The notes under the pieces are model-generated. The model did no database searches. It was given only the letters and a program-made list of their open reading frames with translations, and was not told the origin of the DNA. From positions 1-20,603 of the IMG/VR virus record IMGVR_UViG_3300023548_000007: DNA of 20,603 nt; one strand, written 5' to 3'. How positions within the stretch are numbered: the first letter of the stretch is position 1; every line of letters begins with the position of its first letter. The stretch is from a virus. Below are positions 6,054-12,362 of the stretch, piece after piece. The position numbers and the translations under genes are program-made.

Positions 6054-6826
6054 TGAGGGTTCTCGAACTGATCGGTGGGGACATCTTCTGCGTGAAGAAC
6101 TACGACGGTCTTGAAATGCAGAAGGACAGCGAAGGTCAACGGATTGCCGTTGTCAGTACGGAGACGCCGGACGGTGTTGGCGATATCATCCGGCAGGGGA
6201 AGAACAAGAAAGGGCAAGGTTGGCTCCTGGATCGGTTCAACAGAGCCCCGGTCCTTTTGTGGAGTCACGATATTCAGATGCCGAATATCTCCGGACCCGA
6301 GACACGCGCGAAGGTTCGTAGGATGGACGGGTTCGGACGGTCGCTCGTTCTTCAGCCGCTGTCATTCGACGCGGAAGACCCGGCGGCAGCGATGATCGAA
6401 GGGAAGGTTGACCGTGGAGTGATCCGCGAGTCGAGCGTCGGCTTCATCGGTAAGGAGTGGCGCGAACTGGAGAACGGCGGTAGGGAGTTCTTCGAGCAGG
6501 AACTGTTCGAGGTTTCCTTTGTCAATCGCGGGATGAACCCTGACACCGATACGTTAACCAAAACACTCCTTAGCTTGTTCCCTGCTGCTAGGCTGGTGGA
6601 AAAGGTTGAGGACGGCGGGGGTTCTGAGATCGTTGAGATGAAGCAAGAACTCATGGACATGCGGGACGAGATCGCCGTTCTCCATAACGTGATCAAGGCC
6701 CTTGGAGATCGTTTCGACGAGGCAGCGATGGCAGAAGAAAAGAAGCGATCCGCAATCGACGAACAGCGAAAGATGGCCCGGTACCTTCTGGATCGTCTGG
6801 AAAAGGCCGGGATGATTCACCCCTGA
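6053..6826 (+). CDS. prohead maturation protease (HK97/U35 type) with C-terminal coiled coil
   Basis: The start at 6053 overlaps the portal stop (TAATG), with AGGTGG at 6041-6046 upstream; an in-frame ATG at 6017 lies inside the portal gene and is less likely. The 257-aa product matches the caudoviral prohead protease layout. There is an early strand IAVVSTETPDGVGD (31-44), the His motif APVLLWSHD (65-73, His72) and the Ser motif IRESSVGF (124-131, Ser127/128). The strand LFEVSFVNRGMNPDT (151-165) completes the fold. The enzyme cleaves the capsid protein's N-terminal delta domain during shell maturation. Residues about 190-250 form a charged heptad-like coiled coil, as expected for a scaffold-like tail. 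No separate scaffold gene is seen, so protease tail and capsid delta domain probably share that job. Confidence 0.9.
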   Translation: MRVLELIGGDIFCVKNYDGLEMQKDSEGQRIAVVSTETPDGVGDIIRQGKNKKGQGWLLDRFNRAPVLLWSHDIQMPNISGPETRAKVRRMDGFGRSLVLQPLSFDAEDPAAAMIEGKVDRGVIRESSVGFIGKEWRELENGGREFFEQELFEVSFVNRGMNPDTDTLTKTLLSLFPAARLVEKVEDGGGSEIVEMKQELMDMRDEIAVLHNVIKALGDRFDEAAMAEEKKRSAIDEQRKMARYLLDRLEKAGMIHP

Positions 6827-6891
6827 CAGGGAGCGGCCAAGGTCGTATCGCCAGCGGGGGAAATTGGACACCAAACGAAGGAGTTTTCACG

Positions 6892-8172
6892 ATGAGGAAG
6901 TTTGTCAATCCGAGGCTCGCTCCCGAGAGTGACGGCAGCGGTGGGGCCAATCTCGACGAGTTCAAGGCCCTGAGCGAACAGCTCGTCAAGACCATCGAGA
7001 ATCAGAAGTCCGTCGAGGAGAAGGCGAACGAGGCCCTGGAGGTCGCGCAAAAGTCGGCTGCTGATCTTTCCGAGGAAGTGAAGTCCATCGGCATCGACGT
7101 CGCCAAGACCAAGGTGAAGATGGCCGCCAAGCTCGGACGGTCCGGCGCAGAGGACTGGTTCAACGAGATGGCGAAGTTCATTTCCGGGATCTACTACCAC
7201 AAAACCACCGGCGCGGCTCCCGAGTGGTGCAAGCTGTCTGGCGGCCAGACCTTCGATGAACTGGTCCAGGAGACCAAGGCCGCCGCAACCTTCACCACGA
7301 CCACCGACGCCACCGCCGGATATCTCGTGCCGACGATCCTCCGTCCGGGGATCATCGAGCTGCGGGACATCTACGGCAACCTGTATCCCCTGCTGACCAA
7401 GACGACCCTCCCGGCGGGTCAGTCCATGCGGGTTCCCCGTGATGCGGCCTCCCCTGTCGCTAGGTGGTTCCAGCAGGCGGGGACCATTACCGAGGAAGCA
7501 ACACCGATGTCCTTCGGCATTGATACCCTCGTGACCCGTGGGTGTGGTACCCGGATCAAGATCGCCAACGAGCTGTTGACCATCCCTGGCGTGAACTTCG
7601 GCGCGACCGCGACGGCTCGGATTCTGAAGGCGATCAACAAGGCCGTCGAAACCGGCGCGGTGGCCTCCGATGCCACCGGCGATGAGCCCTCCAAGGGGTT
7701 CATGGTGGAGACCGGGACCAACGCCCAGACGGATCTCCCCTCCGCGACGTTTGCGAACGTCGTATCCTTCTTGAGGGAGTGCGTGGCCGACAGCAATATC
7801 GCGTTCGATTCCGGCGTCATGTCCCTGTTCATGACCCCGGCTGATATCCTGTCCCTCGCAACCGAGGCCGTCGGGGCGTCCGAACTGACGGGGATGCTGG
7901 TCTGGGGCAATCCGCGCGACGGTATCCCGCCCACCTTGCTTGGGTATCCTGTGATCGCTCATCCGGCGATGACGATCGCCGCTACCAAGTACATCGCGCT
8001 TGGTGATCCGTCCGCGATCCTGCTGGCCGAAGATCCGGCGTTCAGCATCGACTTGAACCCCTACGCCGATACGGCCCATTCCACCAACACCAGCTGGCTT
8101 CGCGTGTTCAGTCACTACGACTGGACCATCGGCCAGCCCGGCGAGTGGCACAAGGCCGCCGTCCTGGCGTAG
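6892..8172 (+). CDS. major capsid protein, HK97 fold with N-terminal delta domain
   Basis: The 426-aa product begins with a charged heptad-rich coiled coil (residues 21-80, for example LDEFKALSEQLVKTIENQKS), the usual delta or scaffold domain. The HK97-fold core starts around 135-145 at TTDATAGYLVPTILRP. It continues with the E-loop and spine-type segments SMRVPRDAASPVARWFQQAG and TPMSFGIDTLVTRG. The end has the family-typical NTSWLRVFSHYDWTIGQPGEW. Protease cleavage between about 115 and 135 is expected by analogy with HK97; the exact site is not determined. It would be the most abundant virion protein. AAGGAG at 6878-6883, 8 nt before the ATG, sets the start. Confidence 0.93.
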   Translation: MRKFVNPRLAPESDGSGGANLDEFKALSEQLVKTIENQKSVEEKANEALEVAQKSAADLSEEVKSIGIDVAKTKVKMAAKLGRSGAEDWFNEMAKFISGIYYHKTTGAAPEWCKLSGGQTFDELVQETKAAATFTTTTDATAGYLVPTILRPGIIELRDIYGNLYPLLTKTTLPAGQSMRVPRDAASPVARWFQQAGTITEEATPMSFGIDTLVTRGCGTRIKIANELLTIPGVNFGATATARILKAINKAVETGAVASDATGDEPSKGFMVETGTNAQTDLPSATFANVVSFLRECVADSNIAFDSGVMSLFMTPADILSLATEAVGASELTGMLVWGNPRDGIPPTLLGYPVIAHPAMTIAATKYIALGDPSAILLAEDPAFSIDLNPYADTAHSTNTSWLRVFSHYDWTIGQPGEWHKAAVLA

Positions 8173-8187
8173 ACGGCGAACGATGAA

Positions 8188-8214
8188 GGCCCGGCCTCTT
8201 GACGGGGCCGGGCC
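8188..8214 (+). promoter_or_regulatory. GC-rich hairpin after the capsid gene
   Basis: GGCCCGGCC (8188-8196) and GGCCGGGCC (8206-8214) are perfect inverted copies; two more pairs (one wobble) leave a 5-nt loop. AAAAGA follows rather than a T-run, and the reverse strand also lacks one. It is therefore not a standard intrinsic terminator. It may protect the capsid mRNA 3' end or slow polymerase to lower downstream output. Confidence 0.6.
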
Positions 8215-8232
8215 AAAAGAAGGGAGCGTGAG

Positions 8233-8430
8233 TTGGCGAAGAATAAACAGTACACGGTGACCTCGGGCTTCATCCTGCCCGACGGCAAGATCGCGGAAGC
8301 AGGGAGCACCATCGAGCCCGCGAAGGTCAATCTGAGCAGCCACCGTCTCGAGTGGTTGCTGGCAAACGATTACATCGTTGCAGGGCAGAAGGTTGAGACC
8401 AAGGACATCAACAAGGTCGAAACGAAGTGA
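8233..8430 (+). CDS. small head-module protein, TTG start, unknown function
   Basis: This 65-aa product (MAKNKQYTVTSGFILPDGKI and onward) has several short beta strands, then a lysine/glutamate-rich end. The TTG at 8233 is favoured because GGGAG (8222-8226) sits 6 nt ahead and no ATG occurs in frame nearby. Its place between capsid and connector genes suggests a structural or assembly role. Similar short 'FILPDGKIAEAGSTIE' type proteins follow capsid genes in other siphophages, but no function is assigned here. Translation from a weak TTG behind a GC hairpin suggests deliberately low output. Confidence 0.65.
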   Translation: MAKNKQYTVTSGFILPDGKIAEAGSTIEPAKVNLSSHRLEWLLANDYIVAGQKVETKDINKVETK

Positions 8431-8436
8431 TCGGCG

Positions 8437-8958
8437 ATGGACCTGCGGTTGCTCGGCGATTCAGAAGCAAGACTCCGAACCGGGACAGCGAAGGTTTCGC
8501 CGGTCATGCCGCAGGCTCCATCATGCAGGACGATCTTACCCGGTGGGGTTGAACTTGCAATTGGATCTAGCGTATTGCATCTAAGGTCTGTGCCCAAGAT
8601 GGACACATGGACCGAGCCCGCTGTTGAAGCCTGGAGTATTCTCACGACTCCCGGCCCTGCTTTTTCAGCCTACACCGACATTGAGTTCTACAACAACACA
8701 ACGTCCGGATCACCGTGTCAGGTCCAGTGGAAGTTGGTGTCGGGGCGCAATATTATCACCCCGGACGGGTACACGACGCCGGAGCAAAACTCCCCTCATT
8801 ATCAGTACGTTCGTGTGACTGATCCTGCCTACTGGAACTTGTGGTATGATCTCGAATGGTCGTGGATTTCATCTGGGCAGACCGGGAGTGGGTTTGTAGC
8901 GAGTGCCGCGATCTTCGTACCTGCTCCCGGCGGTAACCCGACGAATGGAAGTGGTTAA
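8437..8958 (+). CDS. beta-rich head-module protein, unrecognised (possible decoration protein)
   Basis: This 173-aa product is rich in Tyr, Trp, Ser, Thr and Pro and predicted by eye to be mostly beta strands (for example CQVQWKLVSGRNIITPDGYT, then YVRVTDPAYWNLWYDLEWSW). It ends in a flexible PAPGGNPTNGSG. No signal peptide or enzyme motif is seen. Its location just after the capsid gene is where decoration or head-fibre proteins often lie, so that role is an inference from position and composition. The ATG is 6 nt after the previous stop with only a weak upstream Shine-Dalgarno, so translational coupling is likely. Confidence 0.6.
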   Translation: MDLRLLGDSEARLRTGTAKVSPVMPQAPSCRTILPGGVELAIGSSVLHLRSVPKMDTWTEPAVEAWSILTTPGPAFSAYTDIEFYNNTTSGSPCQVQWKLVSGRNIITPDGYTTPEQNSPHYQYVRVTDPAYWNLWYDLEWSWISSGQTGSGFVASAAIFVPAPGGNPTNGSG

Positions 8959-8959
8959 G

Positions 8960-9292
8960 ATGGGATACGGTACGCCAGTGATAGAAACTTTCGTGGGGGC
9001 AACCGGACGGGTCTTGACGTTCTACATTACAGACCCGGACGGTAACGCCGTTGATCTTACCGGATACATCGCGGCGAAACTGTCTGCTGATCTTGGTGGA
9101 ACGGTAAAGATCAGCGGAGCAACAATGACAATTGCTGATGCCGCCAACGGTAAGGTGACGTATCAACCACAAGCCGCTGAGATTGATACAGCTGGAGACA
9201 TGAACGCGAACGTGAGACTTGAGGCGACCGGAGGGATTGACTACTCGGAGTCCTTCATCATCCGAGTAAATCCGGTTGTCGATCACGCATAG
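8960..9292 (+). CDS. BppU-N-like beta-domain protein in the head-tail joining region
   Basis: The start at 8960 is chosen over in-frame ATGs at 8903 and 8945: it follows GGAAGTGG (8947-8954) and abuts the upstream stop. The 110-aa product has the pattern TFYITDPDGNAVDLTGYIAA, then ISGATMTIADAANGKVTYQP and MNANVRLEATGG. This is reminiscent of the N-terminal Ig-like domain of phage baseplate upper proteins (BppU). Such domains bind tail or baseplate partners in lactococcal phages. Here the gene is in the connector cluster, so a head or neck decoration role is also possible. The family call is from pattern memory only. Confidence 0.6.
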   Translation: MGYGTPVIETFVGATGRVLTFYITDPDGNAVDLTGYIAAKLSADLGGTVKISGATMTIADAANGKVTYQPQAAEIDTAGDMNANVRLEATGGIDYSESFIIRVNPVVDHA

Positions 9293-9301
9293 GAGGCTGA
9301 T

Positions 9302-9886
9302 ATGGCGATTTCCCTTTTGCCCGATCGGATCATGGAACCGGAGGACGCTCTGGAATTGTTCGGCGTGTCGGACCAGAAAAAGCTGTACATGCTACTCAAT
9401 TCCCTTTCCAAGCAATTCCTCCGTTTCACGGGCCGCAGGAGGATTCTCTCCGGCTCCGCGACCGAATACTTGAAAGGAAACGGATCGGACCAACTATGGC
9501 TGCACGCCTCGCCGGTCGATACCGGGAGCGAAGTCACCTTGATGATCACGAGGGCGGAGGATGTGATCGGCACCTATACCCTGACCGGCGGTGATCTTTC
9601 GGTTATCACCGACGACTACTCATCCTCCGTTGAACTGACGGCAGCATCCTTGCCCGGCCCTACCGATCCGGGGGCCATCAAGATCGAGTACACGGGTGGA
9701 TTTACTACCGTTCCGGGTGACGTTTTGCAAGGGGCGATGTTGCAGGGACGGGTTGAGTTGCGCCGGATGGACGGCGAAGTCGGCGTCACCTCGAAAAGCT
9801 ACGAGGGGGAATCTGTACGGTTCGAGTCCAATGGGATCGTCTCGGCTGTATCTGAATTGTGGGCTCCCTACATGGTGCTGGCATGA
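9302..9886 (+). CDS. gp6-like head-tail connector (adaptor) protein
   Basis: This 194-aa product has an N-terminal helical segment PEDALELFGVSDQKKLYMLLN (about 12-33) and a following helix leading to RFTGRRRIL. A beta-rich middle then carries a YTGGFTTVPGDVLQGAMLQG motif (residues about 129-148). That arrangement (N-terminal helices, 'I.Y.GGF...P.dl..A' and a final helix) is characteristic of HK97 gp6/SPP1 gp15-type adaptors. These form a ring under the portal. AGGAGG, just before the ATG, overlaps the upstream stop. Its position between head and tail genes supports the call. The middle strand region is longer than in the smallest gp6 homologues. Confidence 0.75.
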   Translation: MAISLLPDRIMEPEDALELFGVSDQKKLYMLLNSLSKQFLRFTGRRRILSGSATEYLKGNGSDQLWLHASPVDTGSEVTLMITRAEDVIGTYTLTGGDLSVITDDYSSSVELTAASLPGPTDPGAIKIEYTGGFTTVPGDVLQGAMLQGRVELRRMDGEVGVTSKSYEGESVRFESNGIVSAVSELWAPYMVLA

Positions 9887-10446
9887 TTGAACTGCTCTTG
9901 ATGCGGAACGATGCGGCTGCCCTGTTAACATTCTCTGGCGGGAAACTCCGGCAGGCGTTATCGCTCGGTGTCGGTGATTCTCTAGCACGGATACAAGAGA
10001 TTCACAAGAAGCAGGTAATCAAACGCGGTGGCGGCAAGACTGTTCCGGATACTTTCATCCGGAGGACCGGAGAACTTGCACGGAGCTACACGATAGACTG
10101 GCGACAGGGAAAGTTGTCTGGCTCATACGGGAGCTATCTGCGTCGGGCGGTAATAATGGAAAAGGGCGGGACGATCAAGGCGAAGAACGCGAAGTACCTG
10201 ACCATCCCCACGAAGGCGGTCAAGAAGATGCGGCGGGCCCGCGACTACCCTGACCTATTCGTTGTTCACAGTGGTAGGCTGATGTTCCTTGCGCGCGAGA
10301 AAGGCTCCGGCATTGAGCCTATGTTCTGGCTCAAACGAAAGGTCACGCTCCCGGCCCGCCCGACGCTCAAGACCGCAGTTGAGATGGCCGGGGGAGACGT
10401 TGACCGGATCTTTGATCGGTCCAGCGAGGAAGGTATCGGATTATGA
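9883..10446 (+). CDS. gp10-like neck/head completion protein
   Basis: The ATG at 9883 overlaps the adaptor stop (ATGA), preferred over an in-frame ATG at 9859 within that gene. The 187-aa basic product contains VIMEKGGTIKAKNAKYLTIP (about 95-114). This 'E.GG.I..K..KYL.IP' signature occurs in HK97 gp10-like neck and minor capsid completion proteins. These bridge the adaptor ring and the tail. An N-terminal helical part and a C-terminal helix flank the motif. No enzyme motif is seen. Synteny (adaptor, this, terminator, tube) matches siphovirus necks; a separate head-closure (stopper) gene was not recognised. Confidence 0.72.
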   Translation: MIELLLMRNDAAALLTFSGGKLRQALSLGVGDSLARIQEIHKKQVIKRGGGKTVPDTFIRRTGELARSYTIDWRQGKLSGSYGSYLRRAVIMEKGGTIKAKNAKYLTIPTKAVKKMRRARDYPDLFVVHSGRLMFLAREKGSGIEPMFWLKRKVTLPARPTLKTAVEMAGGDVDRIFDRSSEEGIGL

Positions 10447-10922
10447 GCAAGGTCGATTCGCTGGTCGTGTGGAGGGTCTTTCAGGCCGTCCACGGAGCGG
10501 TTAAGGGGATCTCCGAGGCCGATGGGTTCAACACCACGCCGGCGGTCGTGACGGGATACAACGAGTTCTCCAGTTCGTCAGCGGAAGCGGTGCTATATCT
10601 GGAACTCGAATCGAACACGGCAGACGACCATGATGTCGGTGGCGGCGGCACGGGGCCACGGGTCTCGATGCGGGCCACTTTCAGATTGATCGGAGTGGTA
10701 AAGTATGGGTATGAGTTCCCGCGCAAGGCGGCCCTTGCGTTGGAACAGGACGCACGGAACGCGATCCATGACGGGCTGCAAGGGATTCGTGATCTGGTTG
10801 GTCGCGGCTTCTATTTCCGCTGGGGTGAGTGCGACCACGACGCCGGATACCTTGCGCCGGATCGGGAGGCAGGGTTCTCGCTTCGCTTTTCGTTCACGTA
10901 TCGTGTGAGCAGTTCTTGGTAA
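10443..10922 (+). CDS. tail terminator-like protein
   Basis: This 159-aa product begins with a helical region (LVVWRVFQAVHGAVKG). It continues with strands carrying VSMRATFRLIGVVKYGYEFP, a helix LALEQDARNAIHDGLQG, and a C-terminal strand pair ending FSLRFSFTYRVSSSW. This matches the size and order of tail-terminator proteins (lambda gpU-like), which cap the tube at its head-proximal end. The ATGA overlap with the neck gene and the position just before the tail tube gene are the strongest support. A glycine-rich DVGGGGTG stretch (residues 61-68) may be a loop. Fold assignment is inferred. Confidence 0.65.
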   Translation: MSKVDSLVVWRVFQAVHGAVKGISEADGFNTTPAVVTGYNEFSSSSAEAVLYLELESNTADDHDVGGGGTGPRVSMRATFRLIGVVKYGYEFPRKAALALEQDARNAIHDGLQGIRDLVGRGFYFRWGECDHDAGYLAPDREAGFSLRFSFTYRVSSSW

Positions 10923-10936
10923 GGGAGGATTAAAGC

Positions 10937-11815
10937 ATGAGTGTCAAGATCGGAGATACTGGCGGGATTGGAGTCGCACCGGAGACAACCTATGGCGCCG
11001 CCGATGCCCCGAGCCGTGTCTGGCAGCACGCAATCAGCGCATCCATCGGACTCCGCAAGAGTCTCATCACGCCGCGAACCCTGGGGACTTCGCCGTTCAG
11101 CACGCGCAGATACACCGTGCCCTATGTGGATGGCGAGATCGTCGTTGGTTACAATGCAAGCCGGGCGGTGATCGGTAACCTGCTGAACGGATGCGGGAAT
11201 CTGTCCACCGATACCTACACGATCGGCGATGGTTCCGCGCCTGACAGCAACAGCCAAACCATCTGGGTCGATTACGGCGGGATTATGATGCAGTACGCCG
11301 GTGCGAAGATCCAAAGCCTCAAGCTGGACATTCAGCCCGATCAGGAAGTGGCTGCAACCTTCGGGTTCCTTGCCCAGGCCGCCACCCAGCAGTCAAGCAC
11401 CGCGATTTCTGCACCTTCCGAGTCCGGGCTGGTCATGGAGTCGGACCTGACGGGTTCGGTCACAATGGGCGGCGCGACCGTCGGCCTGATAAGTGCCACT
11501 ATTGAAGCGAACCCGCCGCTGGACGGGAGCGGGCGTCATTTCATCGGCGGCACCACCATCAGGGAACCGCAGAGGATTGGCCGGTCTGAGATCAAGGCCA
11601 CCTTGAACATGGAGCTGAGCGATGAGGCGAGCAACAACACGATCTCCCAGTTCGCCGATTACGTTTCCGGTACCGCGATCGGCGATGTCGTGATCGACAA
11701 CTTCATCCTGACCGGGTGCTACGCCACGGGCGAGCCGCCGTCCCTGGAACCTGGCGTCAGCAAGCTGACCATGAACGTTATCGGAGAGACCTTGACCATC
11801 CTGACCACGGCCTAA
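10937..11815 (+). CDS. major tail tube protein
   Basis: This 292-aa product opens with GDTGGIGVAPETTYGAADAP (residues 6-25), an 'I.v..E.tyG' start common in siphovirus tube subunits. A long beta-rich sequence follows, including SEIKATLNMELSDEASNN and a terminal strand MNVIGETLTILTT. Tube proteins polymerise into stacked hexameric rings around the tape measure. The location directly before the chaperone pair and tape measure gene is the standard order. GGAGG just after the upstream stop serves the ATG at 10937. Length is in the normal range for larger tube proteins. Confidence 0.82.
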   Translation: MSVKIGDTGGIGVAPETTYGAADAPSRVWQHAISASIGLRKSLITPRTLGTSPFSTRRYTVPYVDGEIVVGYNASRAVIGNLLNGCGNLSTDTYTIGDGSAPDSNSQTIWVDYGGIMMQYAGAKIQSLKLDIQPDQEVAATFGFLAQAATQQSSTAISAPSESGLVMESDLTGSVTMGGATVGLISATIEANPPLDGSGRHFIGGTTIREPQRIGRSEIKATLNMELSDEASNNTISQFADYVSGTAIGDVVIDNFILTGCYATGEPPSLEPGVSKLTMNVIGETLTILTTA

Positions 11816-11829
11816 AGAAAGGGGAAGCC

Positions 11830-12207
11830 ATGAAAGGCGATCAGATTCATGAGGCGGGAACGTTCGTCGTGAGTATTAACGGCGTGTCATTCAGATTGTG
11901 GCGACGTTCCACCTTCTTGATGGCAAGGGCGCGGGGGATCGGAAAGACCCTCGGCATCATTCATGGCGCGAATGAGGCGAAGCGGAAGGGCGAAGATGGA
12001 AAGGTCAGTTTCGATCTCGACGAATACAGCGGACTTGTTGAGTCGGTTGTAAGAGTCGCCCTCGTCGATCCGTATGTCGTGAGTGACGGCGAGGAGCCTG
12101 CGCCGCCTCGGTCCTACACTTTTGACCAGATCGCGCCGTTCGCTGACGCGCTGTTTGAATCGTTCATGAAAAGCGGCGTAGAAGTGGACCCTATGCCGCC
12201 CTCCTGA
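11830..12207 (+). CDS. tail assembly chaperone, G-like
   Basis: The ATG at 11830 has GGGGAAG a few bases upstream and follows the tube stop by 14 nt; an in-frame ATG at 11716 lies inside the tube gene and is rejected. The 125-aa product has an early beta hairpin (TFVVSINGVSFRLWRR), a helical core (SGLVESVVRVALVDPYVVSD) and an acidic/proline end. Its place between tube and tape measure genes defines it as the gpG-type chaperone, which coats the tape measure before tube assembly. The last codons overlap a slip site and hairpin, so a minority product probably continues in the -1 frame into the next ORF as a 177-residue G-T fusion. Confidence 0.75.
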   Translation: MKGDQIHEAGTFVVSINGVSFRLWRRSTFLMARARGIGKTLGIIHGANEAKRKGEDGKVSFDLDEYSGLVESVVRVALVDPYVVSDGEEPAPPRSYTFDQIAPFADALFESFMKSGVEVDPMPPS

Positions 12208-12222
12208 AAGGAGCAGGAGGGC
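12186..12222 (+). promoter_or_regulatory. candidate programmed -1 frameshift signal
   Basis: GGACCCT (12186-12192) lets the Pro codon CCT re-pair as CCC. After a 5-nt spacer comes a perfect 9-bp stem: GCCCTCCTG (12198-12206), a 7-nt loop, and CAGGAGGGC (12214-12222). The -1 frame is open from 12159 to the TGA at 12360. The heptamer is not a classic X-XXY-YYZ, since the upstream Asp codon re-pairs poorly. Geometry and gene context are as expected for lambda-like G/GT frameshifting. Confidence 0.55.
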
Positions 12223-12227
12223 TAGAG

Positions 12228-12362
12228 ATGGCGCAGATATTACACGCTCTTTCTATACATTACGGGCAGCCGCCGCACTACTGGCTGGAACTTGACGACG
12301 TTTTGACGGCCTTCGATTACGAGGTGTTGACCAAGGCGAAAGCGATGGAGCAGACGGCATGA
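12228..12362 (+). CDS. tail assembly chaperone T-like ORF (44 aa, or T part of a G-T fusion)
   Basis: ATG at 12228 encodes 44 residues including ILHALSIHYGQPPHYWLELD and LTAFDYEVLTKAKAMEQ. The 'YG.PP' helix pattern resembles the second chaperone ORF of siphoviruses. Two ways of making it are visible. One is internal initiation from AGGAGG (12215-12220, 7 nt ahead). The other is -1 frameshifting from the G-like gene at about 12192, which would add YAALLKGAGGLE before this Met. The ribosome binding site is the 3' arm of the frameshift hairpin, so free initiation should be poor unless upstream translation opens it. The stop overlaps the tape measure start (ATGA). Function is assigned from context. 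Confidence 0.65.
   Translation: MAQILHALSIHYGQPPHYWLELDDVLTAFDYEVLTKAKAMEQTA

Noticed and set aside
6817-8343. 508-codon open frame on the minus strand
   Set aside because: It lies antiparallel to the clearly coding capsid gene, has a low-complexity Gly/Arg/His composition and no neighbours on that strand: a GC-rich shadow frame.
12166-12174. ATGAAAAGC as the chaperone slip site
   Set aside because: Re-pairing would be poor in both sites and it lies too far (over 20 nt) from the hairpin; GGACCCT at 12186 fits better.
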